Made by a program: the position numbers and the translations under genes | Notes under the pieces: model-generated | What the model was told of the DNA's origin: nothing | The model's input: the letters and a program-made list of their open reading frames with translations, nothing else | The model's database searches: none | Source of the DNA: UBA1181 sp045226255 | Lineage (GTDB): Bacteria > Bacteroidota > Bacteroidia > Bacteroidales > Paludibacteraceae | Assembly: GCA_045226255.1 (NCBI GenBank) | Contig: JBGVCG010000014.1 | Coordinates: 95,618-159,617, forward strand | Direction of reading: 5' to 3' | DNA: 64,000 bases | In this document: positions 44,268-53,803 of the stretch, in pieces | Layout: every line of letters begins with the position of its first letter | Position numbering within the stretch: the stretch's first letter is position 1

Positions 44268-46007
44268 ATGAAACGAACAATTTTTCTTATCATCGCGGTT
44301 TTCTTTAGCGTGGTTGCTATGGCCGCAAAGTACAGTAAGACAACACACATCCAAACAGGAGGAAAATCGAGAGAGATTTTCGTCTATGTGCCTGATTGTC
44401 ACACAGAGAACCGTCCCTTGGTCATATCCGTACATGGAATGAACCAGGACATCGCCTACCAGAAGAGTATGGCACAATGGGAGAAGGTTGCCGATACCGC
44501 GAACTTCTCCGTGGTATATCCTCAATCGGATGGAACACAGTGGGATATCAGCGGTATGACTGACATCAACTTCATGTTGGATATCATCAAAATGATGGTC
44601 GACGAATATCAGATTGACGAGACGCGTGTCTACATCACCGGATTCTCCATGGGTGGTATGTTGACCTACCACATCATCAACAAGGTGGCCGACAAGTTCG
44701 CCGCCTTCGGACCAATCTCCGGCTACAATTTGTGGGGTGCAAGCTACGACTGCTCACGCCCTGTGCCGATCTGTCACGTGCACGGAACAAGCGATAGCGT
44801 TGTCAACTACGACGGCATCGAATCCATCATCAAGGGATTCGCCAACAAGGACAATTGCGACCCTACACCTGAGGTGACACAAGTCAACAACATCTGCAAG
44901 AAGACCCACTACAAGAACGGAGACTGCGAGACGGAGGTGATCCTCTACTCTGTACAAGGCCGTGACCACGAGCCAACCAACAATGGATTCCATACCACGA
45001 AGGCTTTGTGGGATTTCTTCCGCAACTACACGAATGGATGTGGCAAGGCTAACGCCACAGGTGTGGCTCTTTCTCTCTCCGAGAACATCGGAGAAGCTCC
45101 TGCGACTGTCACTTTGACCGCCAAGGCTACCTTGCCGGAAGGCACAAGCGTGAAGTCCATCGAGTTCTATCAAGGAAGCAATCTGATTGAGACCGTAATC
45201 GACGAACCATTCGAGGTAAGCGTCGAGAATTTGGAGATCGGCAAGTACGAGTTCAGCGCCATCATGACGGACAACCAAGGGAAGACCTACAACTCCGCCA
45301 AGAAATCGTTCGAGGTGAAGGCTCCGCAAGCTCCTTACAATGGTGTTGCTAGCGTATTGCCTGGCGCCGTGGAGATGGAGAACTATGACGAAGGAGGTGA
45401 GGGCATGGCTTACCACGACAGCGACGACAATAACGAGGGTAAAGCATACCGTAAGAGCGAAGGTGTAGACCTCGAAGAGTTCGAAACAGGAAAATATGCG
45501 CTCGGATGGACGAAACAGGGAGAATGGGTGGAATACACGTTGGAGGTAAAGTACGACGACGAGTACACCTGGACTGCCTATGCGGCTTCCGGAAGCGACG
45601 GATCATCCTTCAAACTCTACATCGACAACGAGGCTATCTCACAAGCTATCAGCGTCAAGAACTCAGGCGATTGGCAGACATTCAGGGAGTATACCGGTAA
45701 GACGGGCTCACTCTCCAAGGGAAAGCATATCCTCAAGGTAGGCATCGAGGCTGACTACGTCAACATCGACAAGATCGAGTTCAAGGCAGTCAACGAACAC
45801 ATTGAGACGGGTCTCCTCTCAATAGAAAATAGCGAAAACATAGATGGTGAATACGAAGTATACTCATTGAACGGTACACTGATTGACGTTGTCAACATCT
45901 CAGGAACGAGCATCGAGGAGGCTCTTAAAGCAAAGAATTTCGCAAAAGGATCTTACGCTACTAGAAAGAAAGGAGGTACTCGATCGGAAGTGATCATTCT
46001 TAAATAA
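44268..46007 (+). CDS. Secreted CE1/PHB-depolymerase-like esterase with CBM6 and T9SS signal, copy 1
   Basis: A signal peptide (about residues 1-20, ending AMAA) precedes an alpha/beta-hydrolase domain (about 25-255) of the LpqC/feruloyl-acetyl esterase type: oxyanion region SVHGMNQ, nucleophile Ser127 in GFSMGG, acid Asp in HGTSDSVV and His in GRDHEP. An Ig-like domain (about 270-350) and a CBM6-like module (about 355-505) follow. A sorting-domain-like tail (EYEVYSLNGTLI, KGSYATRKKGG) ends the protein. It likely cleaves acetyl or feruloyl groups from xylan. It is 28 bp after the GH43 gene and 17 bp before its paralogue. Confidence 0.88.
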   Translation: MKRTIFLIIAVFFSVVAMAAKYSKTTHIQTGGKSREIFVYVPDCHTENRPLVISVHGMNQDIAYQKSMAQWEKVADTANFSVVYPQSDGTQWDISGMTDINFMLDIIKMMVDEYQIDETRVYITGFSMGGMLTYHIINKVADKFAAFGPISGYNLWGASYDCSRPVPICHVHGTSDSVVNYDGIESIIKGFANKDNCDPTPEVTQVNNICKKTHYKNGDCETEVILYSVQGRDHEPTNNGFHTTKALWDFFRNYTNGCGKANATGVALSLSENIGEAPATVTLTAKATLPEGTSVKSIEFYQGSNLIETVIDEPFEVSVENLEIGKYEFSAIMTDNQGKTYNSAKKSFEVKAPQAPYNGVASVLPGAVEMENYDEGGEGMAYHDSDDNNEGKAYRKSEGVDLEEFETGKYALGWTKQGEWVEYTLEVKYDDEYTWTAYAASGSDGSSFKLYIDNEAISQAISVKNSGDWQTFREYTGKTGSLSKGKHILKVGIEADYVNIDKIEFKAVNEHIETGLLSIENSENIDGEYEVYSLNGTLIDVVNISGTSIEEALKAKNFAKGSYATRKKGGTRSEVIILK

Positions 46008-46024
46008 TCCAAAATATAGTTATC

Positions 46025-47788
46025 ATGAAAAGAACATTTATTTTATTAGCTGCGGTACTCTTTAGCGTGGTTGCTATGGCCGCAAAATTCAATGGCATGA
46101 AAACCATTCAGACAGGAGGGAAAAGTCGTCAATATTTCCTCTATGTGCCGGATTGTCTCACGGACAACCGACCGCTGATTATTTCATGCCACGGAATGAA
46201 CTGCGATTACGCAGGTCAAAAAAATGATACCCAATGGCCGAATTTAGCTGACACAGCCAATTTCGTAGTGGTTTACCCAGTGGGAATCGCAGGTACCGCA
46301 TGGGGACAATCATTCCAAACGGGTTGGGACCTCGACGGCATGACCGACGTGAACTTCATGTTGGACATCATCTCAGAGATTAAACAAAACTACAACATTG
46401 ACGAAACGCGCGTCTATATGTCCGGTTTTTCGCTGGGTGGTGCATTTACTTACTACATGCTCAACAAGGCTGCCGACAAAATTGCCGCTTTCGGACCAAT
46501 CTCCGGATACAATCTGATGGGTGCCAACACATCAAGTTCTCGTCCTGTGCCGATTTGTGAAGTTCACGGAACGGCCGACAATATCATGAGTTACAGCGGT
46601 ATAAAGGACTACTTGAAAAAATTCGCGCAAGCGATGAAGTGCAACATGACGCCAGAAGAGACGACAGGGAATGGGTACTCTAAGCTTCATTACAAGGACG
46701 GAGAATGCGACACAGAGGTAATCCTCTACTCTGTCAACGGACGTGGACATGAACCATCCAACAATGGATTCCACACCTCTAATGCATTGTGGGCATTCTT
46801 CAAACAGTACTCAACCGCATGCGGTAAATATTCCGCTACGGGTGTTTCACTCTCCCTCTCACCAAGCATCGGTGAGGCTCCTGCGACTGTCACATTGACC
46901 GCCAAGGCCACTTTGCCGGAAGGCACAAGCGTACAGTCCATCGAGTTCTACAACGGAAAGGACTTGATTGAAACCGTGAACAGCGAACCATACGAAATAA
47001 GCGTTGAAGGCCTGGAGATTGGCAAGTATGAGTTCAGCGCCGTCATGACGGACAACAAGGGCAAGACCTACAACTCCTCCAAGAAATCTTTCGAGGTGAA
47101 AGCTCCGCAAGCTCCTTACAAGGGAATCGCAAGTGTATTGCCAGGTTCCGTAGAAATGGAGAACTTCGACGAAGGTGGTGAAGGAATGGCCTACTCAGAC
47201 AGCGACGACAAGAACGAGGGTAAAGCCTATCGTACGAGCGAAGGCGTGGACATCGAGGAGTTCGAAACGGGACAATACGCCATCGGATGGACCAAGGCTG
47301 GTGAATGGACGGAATACACATTGGAGGTGAAGTACGACGACGAGTACACATGGACCGCCTATGCGGCTTCCGGCAGCGACGGTTCTTCCTTCAAACTCTA
47401 CATCGACGACAATGCTATTTCACAGGCTGTCAGCGTCAAGAACTCAGGCGACTGGAAGACATTCAGGGAGTATACCGGAAAGACTGGCGAACTCGAAAAA
47501 GGTAAGCACATCCTCAAGGTGTCAATTGAGGCTGACTTCGTCAACATTGACAAAATCGAGTTCAAAGCTGTCAACGATCACCCTGAAGTAGGTGTGGAGA
47601 ACACCCTCACTCTCTACCAAGAACTGGAGTATGACATCTACACGCTGCAGGGTATCTTCGTAACCAGCGTAACCGCAACCGAGAACGAGCTTGAAAACGC
47701 AATGAAAGGTAAAGGCCTTAGCATAGGTTCTTACCTCGCCAAACCTAGACAAGGCGGTAATTCAAAAATAGTCGTTTTGAAGAAATAA
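46025..47788 (+). CDS. Secreted CE1/PHB-depolymerase-like esterase with CBM6 and T9SS signal, copy 2
   Basis: Paralogue of the preceding gene with the same domain order: signal peptide, esterase domain (Ser136 in GFSLGG, HGTADNIM, GRGHEP), Ig-like domain, CBM6-like module and C-terminal tail. The Ig and CBM6 parts are close to identical to copy 1 (for example SGSDGSSFKLYID), while the esterase domains differ more, notably an insertion near residues 86-100. The tail (EYDIYTLQGIFV, IGSYLAKPRQGG) has diverged most. Tandem duplication followed by divergence of the catalytic domain is the simple reading; different ester substrates are possible. A strong terminator follows. Confidence 0.88.
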   Translation: MKRTFILLAAVLFSVVAMAAKFNGMKTIQTGGKSRQYFLYVPDCLTDNRPLIISCHGMNCDYAGQKNDTQWPNLADTANFVVVYPVGIAGTAWGQSFQTGWDLDGMTDVNFMLDIISEIKQNYNIDETRVYMSGFSLGGAFTYYMLNKAADKIAAFGPISGYNLMGANTSSSRPVPICEVHGTADNIMSYSGIKDYLKKFAQAMKCNMTPEETTGNGYSKLHYKDGECDTEVILYSVNGRGHEPSNNGFHTSNALWAFFKQYSTACGKYSATGVSLSLSPSIGEAPATVTLTAKATLPEGTSVQSIEFYNGKDLIETVNSEPYEISVEGLEIGKYEFSAVMTDNKGKTYNSSKKSFEVKAPQAPYKGIASVLPGSVEMENFDEGGEGMAYSDSDDKNEGKAYRTSEGVDIEEFETGQYAIGWTKAGEWTEYTLEVKYDDEYTWTAYAASGSDGSSFKLYIDDNAISQAVSVKNSGDWKTFREYTGKTGELEKGKHILKVSIEADFVNIDKIEFKAVNDHPEVGVENTLTLYQELEYDIYTLQGIFVTSVTATENELENAMKGKGLSIGSYLAKPRQGGNSKIVVLKK

Positions 47789-47810
47789 AATCTTAATCGG
47801 ACGAATATGC

Positions 47811-47850
47811 AAAGTTGGCGGACGGATCTTTCCTTCCGCCAACTTTTTTT
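47811..47850 (+). terminator. Terminator of the GH43-esterase operon
   Basis: Perfect 12-bp stem AAAGTTGGCGGA/TCCGCCAACTTT (47811-47822 and 47835-47846), then TTTT. The remaining 336 bp to the next gene are AT-rich and contain only a weak promoter candidate. Confidence 0.93.
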
Positions 47851-48098
47851 GAGGGAATAACCCACCACCATTTTCTCTCCATCGAACACCTCTTAAGCAA
47901 TTATCAGGAAGAAAAAATCCAGCCTAAAACAATATTATCACCCTTCTTCACCCTTTTGGAGAGATTACCACAAATAGTCAACGCAAGAATCTGTAAATAA
48001 ATACATTACAAAAATCCGATCACACGATTCAATCTGCCGATAATCGAATTTTTTTAGTTATTGATTGGATTGTACCGAAGAAATTTGGGGAGAGTCCA

Positions 48099-48106
48099 TA
48101 CATTTG
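48099..48106 (+). promoter_or_regulatory. -7 element candidate for the Gly-rich esterase gene
   Basis: TACATTTG is a perfect -7 match 80 bp before the start codon, but no TTG lies at 17-23 nt upstream (nearest are 11 and 26 nt away). It may depend on an activator. Confidence 0.35.
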
Positions 48107-48186
48107 CGATGTTGTTTTCTAGGAGTAGAATGTATAGAATTTTCAAGTATTACAATTAATTAAACGAACTTTAAATTTTTACTATC

Positions 48187-49467
48187 ATGAAAAGGATTTT
48201 AATTTTGGCATTAAGTCTTTGTAGTATGAGTGCGTTCGCCCAATGGGATTGGGGCGGCGGTGGCGGCCAATGGGGCGGCGGCGGTGGCGGCGGCTTCAAC
48301 TTCGGTGGCGAAGGCAGCGGCAATTCCGGCAACATCGGCGACTATCAGAAAAAAGCCGACATTGATTATGTAGGTGATAATCATGTTGGGCACAAGATGG
48401 ACGTCTATTTCCCGAAGGATGATGGAAAGTCAACTCACCCAGTACTTATCCACATCTACGGTAGTGCATGGGGAAGTAACAACTCCAAGGGATCCGCAGA
48501 CTTGGGTACTGTAGGAACAGCAGCTTTGGGAGCCGGTTACATCCTCGTAACACCTAACCACAGAACATACGGTGATGCGCTTTATCCAGCGCAGATCAAC
48601 GATATCAAGGCGGTTGTCCGCTACTTGCGCGGTAACGCACAAGAATTGGGTGTAGACACCTCCTTCATCGCTGTGTCAGGTTTCTCTTCCGGAGGTCACT
48701 TGGCATCTTTGATGGGTGTGACAAGAAATGTGGAAGGCAGCTATACCTATAAATCCGAGACCATGGACATCGAAGGTAACCTTGGTCGTTACACCAACGA
48801 GAGCAGCTGGGTAGACGCAGTATGCGACTGGTCTGGTCCAGTAGACTGTCGAGATAAGGGTTGCGGTAACCCAATTCAGATGTCTCCAGAGAATGATATG
48901 GTAGGCGGTTGCGACAACAACAGATGTCCAGACAAACACGCTATGCTTGGTGCAAACATATACATTGACGAAACGGATGCGCCAGTATTTGTGGCACACG
49001 GTTCAGCCGACAACATCGTTCCTCAATGCGAAGGTAAGATATTCTATGACAACCTCACCAAAGCAAACGTTCAAGATTGCGAATACCACCCTCACGGTGG
49101 TGGCCACGGTGTGGAAGGCAGCTTGACTGGTGACATGATTAAGTTCCTCAACAAAATCAAGGAAAAGAAGGCAGCGGCCATCGCAGCAGCACAAGAAGCA
49201 CAATCACAAGGTGGTGAAGGTGGCGAAGGCGGTGACGTTTCAGTGGACGATATCCTCGCTTTCAACAACAGCATCTGCGTGGACAACGACAGATTGTTCC
49301 TGTGCAACGAAAGTGCTGAGGCTACGGAATTCAACCTGAGCGACGTATCAGGAAAGATTCTCATGGTCGGCACTTTGGATAGCAAGGGTGTGGATATTTC
49401 AGCATTGAACCAAGGCGTTTACTTCGTTAGAACAAACAATGGAGGTAGCTTCAAATTCATCAAATAA
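48187..49467 (+). CDS. Secreted alpha/beta-hydrolase (esterase) with Gly-rich linker and T9SS signal
   Basis: A signal peptide (about residues 1-18, ending AFAQ) is followed by a linker of Gly, Trp, Gln and Phe (about 19-50), coded by repeated GGC/GGT. The hydrolase domain (about 55-320) is of the BD-FAE/esterase-lipase type: oxyanion region HIYGSAWG, nucleophile in GFSSGGHL, HGSADNIVP and HGGGHGVE for the Asp and His. A Glu/Gly-rich spacer precedes a canonical sorting domain (LSDVSGKILMVG, LNQGVYFVRTNNGG, FKFIK). It likely acts on esterified hemicellulose; the exact ester is unknown. It lies between the esterase operon and the HTCS regulator. Confidence 0.88.
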   Translation: MKRILILALSLCSMSAFAQWDWGGGGGQWGGGGGGGFNFGGEGSGNSGNIGDYQKKADIDYVGDNHVGHKMDVYFPKDDGKSTHPVLIHIYGSAWGSNNSKGSADLGTVGTAALGAGYILVTPNHRTYGDALYPAQINDIKAVVRYLRGNAQELGVDTSFIAVSGFSSGGHLASLMGVTRNVEGSYTYKSETMDIEGNLGRYTNESSWVDAVCDWSGPVDCRDKGCGNPIQMSPENDMVGGCDNNRCPDKHAMLGANIYIDETDAPVFVAHGSADNIVPQCEGKIFYDNLTKANVQDCEYHPHGGGHGVEGSLTGDMIKFLNKIKEKKAAAIAAAQEAQSQGGEGGEGGDVSVDDILAFNNSICVDNDRLFLCNESAEATEFNLSDVSGKILMVGTLDSKGVDISALNQGVYFVRTNNGGSFKFIK

Positions 49468-49503
49468 GGGGTCATTTTTCATCTTTATTTGCTTATAGTG
49501 GTG

Positions 49504-49536
49504 GACAAAGGCACGGACAAACTCTGTGCCTTTGTC
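49504..49536 (+). terminator. Hairpin after the Gly-rich esterase gene
   Basis: Perfect 11-bp stem GACAAAGGCAC/GTGCCTTTGTC (49504-49514 and 49526-49536), 11-nt loop. No clear T tract follows, so termination is probable rather than certain. Confidence 0.55.
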
Positions 49537-49668
49537 ATATTATAACGTGAAACACACTGAAAAACACAATTTTTAGAGGCATTGACAACTCATAAAAGAA
49601 TTAGACAGCACATTATTTCCGAAAAACAATTATATTTACAATGCCGATTTGTAACGGGAGGAAGAGTG

Positions 49669-52600
49669 ATGAAGAGACACATCCTGACATTATACCTGCT
49701 CATAGCGCTCCACGGGTTAATATATGCCGGGGAAACGAAAGAGTATGCCCGTTTCAAACACTTCACCACAGAAGATGGCTTGGCGTCCAACAGGGTGTTC
49801 AACCTCGTGCAAGACTCCACTGGCTTCGTGTGGATCGCCACAGATTTCGGACTAGAACGATTCGATGGCATCAATTTCAAACACCACCAAAAGAAAGACT
49901 ACCCTAGCCTACACCGCAACGACATCATGTACGTCGGGCACATCGGCCACGATCGCATCGTCGTGGGTGGCTTCAGCGGTGTTTTCCAGGAGTATGATAG
50001 GAACAAGGACGATTTCATCGACAGAATGCCCGCCGAATTGGATAGCACAGGCTACACGCAAATCAGGGCTATCTACATCTCCGAAAAGGGAGAGCAATAC
50101 CTGCAGACCAACGGGGGCGTTTACCATTACGACAAAGCTTCCGACGCATTCAACTCCCAATTCCCTGCTTTCGATGCCCTGAAAATAGACTTCGTCAACA
50201 CGCTGTACGTCGACCATCGGAATAGATTCTGGGTCGGCTCCATCAACAAACTCTACATCATCGACGAGCAGGGCAAACTCGAGCGTTGCTTCGACATCGA
50301 ACATGATGGTTGCGGATATGTCTCCGGCATCATCCCCTTGGGGGAAGATAGGGTGGCCATCACGTTCCTGAACGATGAATTATGGGTCATGGACACCTCC
50401 CAAGAGAAGGTGGAGACCTTTCAGCGCATATCCATCCCTTTCCACAGCGTCACGAAGATGATACGGACGGACGACGGACGATACTGGTTCGCCACGGACG
50501 GGGACGGACTATGGTACACCGACGACCCGATCTCACCCAACGCACACTTCAAGAACCTCATTCCTTACGGCGAGGCGCAGAATGAAATCAAAAAAATATA
50601 CGGATTGGCCAAGGGCAACAACGGGGAGATATGGATCGGCACGCAAAACTCAGGTATATGGTCCTACAGCAAGAAGAGCGAAGACGGTGTCACCTTCTCG
50701 GGGGACATTGGTTTCCCGACAGAGGTCTGCTCCTCCTTCCAAGAGGGTAAGGATGGCACCATCTACGTGGGAACAGACGGCAACGGCATCTACACGCTCT
50801 CCAGCGATATGCAGGAGATCAAACACTATAACCTGCCTAACAACAACGTCACAGGCGTATACGCTGGCGACGGAAAGGTCATCGCAGCCACATGGGGCGC
50901 CGGATTGCTTGAATTCGACCCGAGGGACGGCTCCGCCCATTCCATGACACTCGATGGCATCACGAATCCTATTCAGATGTTCTTTAGCGTCGGACGAACC
51001 CCGAACGGTGTGATATGGGCATGTACCGCCAACGACGACCTCTACCTGAAACATGACAAATGGGGCAAACTGTGCCTGCATGACGACTCGTTCCCTTCCA
51101 TTGTCAGCAAATGGATCGCCAAAGTAATCCCAGGGAAGGACTCCTCCCTATGGGTGCTCTCCACCAATATGCTGTGGTATGTCGAGGGGAACACTACCCG
51201 CACCGTCTATCCGGAACTCTTCATGAACAAATCACACGACCCGCTCGTCATATTCGACGCCGTGTGCGACCCGGAAGGTAACCTCTTCGCCACCAGCAAC
51301 CATGGCATCTACAAGTATAGCAACGATGGGAAGGAGGTGAAAAGACTGGATTTCCTGCCTGATTATTTCTACCGCATCATCATCCAAGACATGACAGGTA
51401 AATTCTGGGCAGCATCCTTCGACGGAATCATCTCCTTCGACTGCGAGAAAAAAGAATACAGCCACTTGCAAGGGGACTATAACGATATCGCCCAATCCTT
51501 CTTCTACATCAAGGCTGGCTTCAGGGACTCCAAGGGAAGAATATATTTCGGCACCAACGGAGGATTCTACACTTTCGACCCCGCCCATATCGTCCCAGAT
51601 ACGGCTATCAGCTATATGGGATTCTCCGAGCTCTATATATCAAGAAAAAAAATTGCTCCCGGCACATCCGTTCTGGAGGCTGGCAACATCGCCCACATAC
51701 AGGAACTGACGCTCAACCATGGAGAGACGGACATCACCATAGCCGTGGACATCATCGACCACACAAAGTCGAACAAAGTGAAGCTACGCTATAGACTGAA
51801 AGGCATGCAAGAGGACTGGATCGAGATGGACAACACGAGACACATCAACTTCAACCATATACCTACAGGCGATTATGAATTGGAGGTGGAGGCCTTCCGC
51901 CCTTACATAGAGTGCGTGGGCAGAAGAATAACCATGAAAATCCATGTGCTCCCGCCTTGGTGGTCCACCTGGTGGTTCCGCCTACTCATGACCCTCCTCA
52001 TCTTCTCCGTCATCCTCCTCATCTTCAAAAGGAGAATGCGCAAGTTGGAGGAAGAGCAGATCATTCTCCAGAAGAAAGTGGACGAACGGACCACAGAACT
52101 CAAGCAGGTGGTGCAAGACAAGGACCGCCTAATCTCCGTCATCGCCCACGACCTGAAGAACCCGATGTTCGCCATCGTGGGTGCCCTCGAAACATGGTTG
52201 GGGAAAGAGAAACAGATGAGCGACACGGAAAAGCGCGACCTCATCGGGGAAACTTACCAGTCTTCCATGACGCTGCAACGAGAGATGCTGAAGCTCCTCG
52301 ATTGGGCAAAGTCCAAGCGTGACGAGATCATCTGTCACCCGAGCGACATCGACCTCAAGTTCGTCACCAACAACGTCATTCTACTTCTCAAAGGAATGAT
52401 GGAGGACAAAAAGATAACCTTAGAGCAGCACTTCAGGCTGAGCCACTACGCATTCGCGGACTCGCGGATGATGGGCACCGCCATACGCAACCTGCTGAGC
52501 AACGCCATCAAGTTCACCCCAAGGGAAGGCACCATCCGCATCAATGGATGGCAGGAGGGGGAGAAGACCTTCGTCGAGATAGCCGACTCGGGCGTGGGCA

Positions 52601-53637
52601 TGAGCGAAGAGCAACTCAGCCAACTCCTCAACGGTGGCAATGCGACTACACTAGGCACCGAAAATGAGAAAGGCACCGGACTCGGATTCCGCATCTGCCA
52701 AGACTACGTGTCTCGCAACAACGGAAGCCTCTCCGTAAAGAGCAAACAAGGAGAAGGCACCACCATCCTCATCACCCTACCATCCTCCCAAAAAGAGTTG
52801 GAAGTAGTCGACCTCCCTACGGAGAACGCACCGAAGATGTCCATCGACAGGACCATCCTCGAAGGCAACACCCTTCTGGTTGTGGACGATGATCCGCTCA
52901 TCTGTAACAACATCAAGAACATGATGGACGATTACCTGCAGACCATCGTGGCCAAGGACGGAAAGGAGGCCCTGGAAATAGCGGAGAAACAACAGCCAGA
53001 CGTCATCCTCAGCGATGTGGAGATGCCGAACATGAACGGTATCGAAATGAGCCAAGCGCTCGGTCGACACCCGAAGACCAAACACATACCAATCTTGTTC
53101 ATCTCCGCGAAGAACGAGGAGAGCGACCGTCTATTAGGTCTCCTCAGCGGTGCCATCGACTATATCGCCAAGCCGTTCAGCCAATCCGAACTGCTTCTCA
53201 AGTTGACCAACATACTGGATGTCCGCCAAAAACACCAGAAGAAGATACTGAGCGACTACCTCTGCCAAGAGGGCGGAAAAGAGGCCAAGGAGAACGAACC
53301 GGAAGAAGAGGTCATCAACCCATTCCTGAAAGCCTTCCTGGAAGTGATAAAAGAAAAATACACCGACAGCCAGACATCCATGGAAGACCTAGCCAGGGGC
53401 ATGGCGGTCAGCCAACCTACCCTCAACAGGAAAATTCGCTCCATGACAGGAAAGACACCGTTGGAGGTCCTTACCGAATATAGGCTGAACACCGCCCTGA
53501 GGATGTTGCAAGACGCCCATTCGGACGCCAACGTCTCCGATGTTGCCTACGATGTCGGATTCAACGACCCATCCTACTTCACCAAGAAGTTCCGCGATTT
53601 CTTCGGGTATCTACCATCCAAGGCGAACCAGAAGTAA
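49669..53637 (+). CDS. Hybrid two-component system regulator (HTCS), 1322 aa
   Basis: Single-protein sensor and regulator of the kind that controls polysaccharide use in Bacteroidota. Order: signal sequence (about residues 1-21), a periplasmic propeller of two repeats with GLASNRVFNLVQDSTGFVWIAT-type blades (about 28-690), a Y_Y_Y-type domain, a transmembrane helix (about 770-790), a histidine kinase with His827 in IAHDLKNP, a HATPase domain, a receiver with Asp1116 (SDVEMPNMNG) and an AraC-type HTH at the C-terminus (about 1220-1320). The start at 49669 has a strong ribosome site (GGGAGGAAG) just before it; an earlier ATG would extend the N-terminus without a signal peptide. Its neighbours suggest hemicellulose sensing. 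Confidence 0.93.
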   Translation: MKRHILTLYLLIALHGLIYAGETKEYARFKHFTTEDGLASNRVFNLVQDSTGFVWIATDFGLERFDGINFKHHQKKDYPSLHRNDIMYVGHIGHDRIVVGGFSGVFQEYDRNKDDFIDRMPAELDSTGYTQIRAIYISEKGEQYLQTNGGVYHYDKASDAFNSQFPAFDALKIDFVNTLYVDHRNRFWVGSINKLYIIDEQGKLERCFDIEHDGCGYVSGIIPLGEDRVAITFLNDELWVMDTSQEKVETFQRISIPFHSVTKMIRTDDGRYWFATDGDGLWYTDDPISPNAHFKNLIPYGEAQNEIKKIYGLAKGNNGEIWIGTQNSGIWSYSKKSEDGVTFSGDIGFPTEVCSSFQEGKDGTIYVGTDGNGIYTLSSDMQEIKHYNLPNNNVTGVYAGDGKVIAATWGAGLLEFDPRDGSAHSMTLDGITNPIQMFFSVGRTPNGVIWACTANDDLYLKHDKWGKLCLHDDSFPSIVSKWIAKVIPGKDSSLWVLSTNMLWYVEGNTTRTVYPELFMNKSHDPLVIFDAVCDPEGNLFATSNHGIYKYSNDGKEVKRLDFLPDYFYRIIIQDMTGKFWAASFDGIISFDCEKKEYSHLQGDYNDIAQSFFYIKAGFRDSKGRIYFGTNGGFYTFDPAHIVPDTAISYMGFSELYISRKKIAPGTSVLEAGNIAHIQELTLNHGETDITIAVDIIDHTKSNKVKLRYRLKGMQEDWIEMDNTRHINFNHIPTGDYELEVEAFRPYIECVGRRITMKIHVLPPWWSTWWFRLLMTLLIFSVILLIFKRRMRKLEEEQIILQKKVDERTTELKQVVQDKDRLISVIAHDLKNPMFAIVGALETWLGKEKQMSDTEKRDLIGETYQSSMTLQREMLKLLDWAKSKRDEIICHPSDIDLKFVTNNVILLLKGMMEDKKITLEQHFRLSHYAFADSRMMGTAIRNLLSNAIKFTPREGTIRINGWQEGEKTFVEIADSGVGMSEEQLSQLLNGGNATTLGTENEKGTGLGFRICQDYVSRNNGSLSVKSKQGEGTTILITLPSSQKELEVVDLPTENAPKMSIDRTILEGNTLLVVDDDPLICNNIKNMMDDYLQTIVAKDGKEALEIAEKQQPDVILSDVEMPNMNGIEMSQALGRHPKTKHIPILFISAKNEESDRLLGLLSGAIDYIAKPFSQSELLLKLTNILDVRQKHQKKILSDYLCQEGGKEAKENEPEEEVINPFLKAFLEVIKEKYTDSQTSMEDLARGMAVSQPTLNRKIRSMTGKTPLEVLTEYRLNTALRMLQDAHSDANVSDVAYDVGFNDPSYFTKKFRDFFGYLPSKANQK

Positions 53638-53647
53638 GAACTGATTA

Positions 53648-53678
53648 AATAGTAAATTGCAATAGCCAAATAGTAAAT
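53648..53678. repeat. Two AATAGTAAAT units
   Basis: Exact 10-mers at 53648-53657 and 53669-53678, with a partial AATAG between them. The same pair occurs at 40355-40379, 13 kb away. Confidence 0.7.
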
Positions 53679-53803
53679 TTTCAGGTCAAATCCTTGCATA
53701 AGACGTTTTTATTTCTTATTTTCATAGGAAACGCATCAACTGCGAAAGGGCAATCTATTCTCCCCAAGGAAACGAGTAGAACCATCTCTTAATACGCAGC
53801 GCC

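Noticed and set aside
48251..48322. CRISPR-like or tandem-repeat element
   Set aside because: The repetition is GGC/GGT codons of a Gly-rich linker within a gene, not spaced direct repeats.
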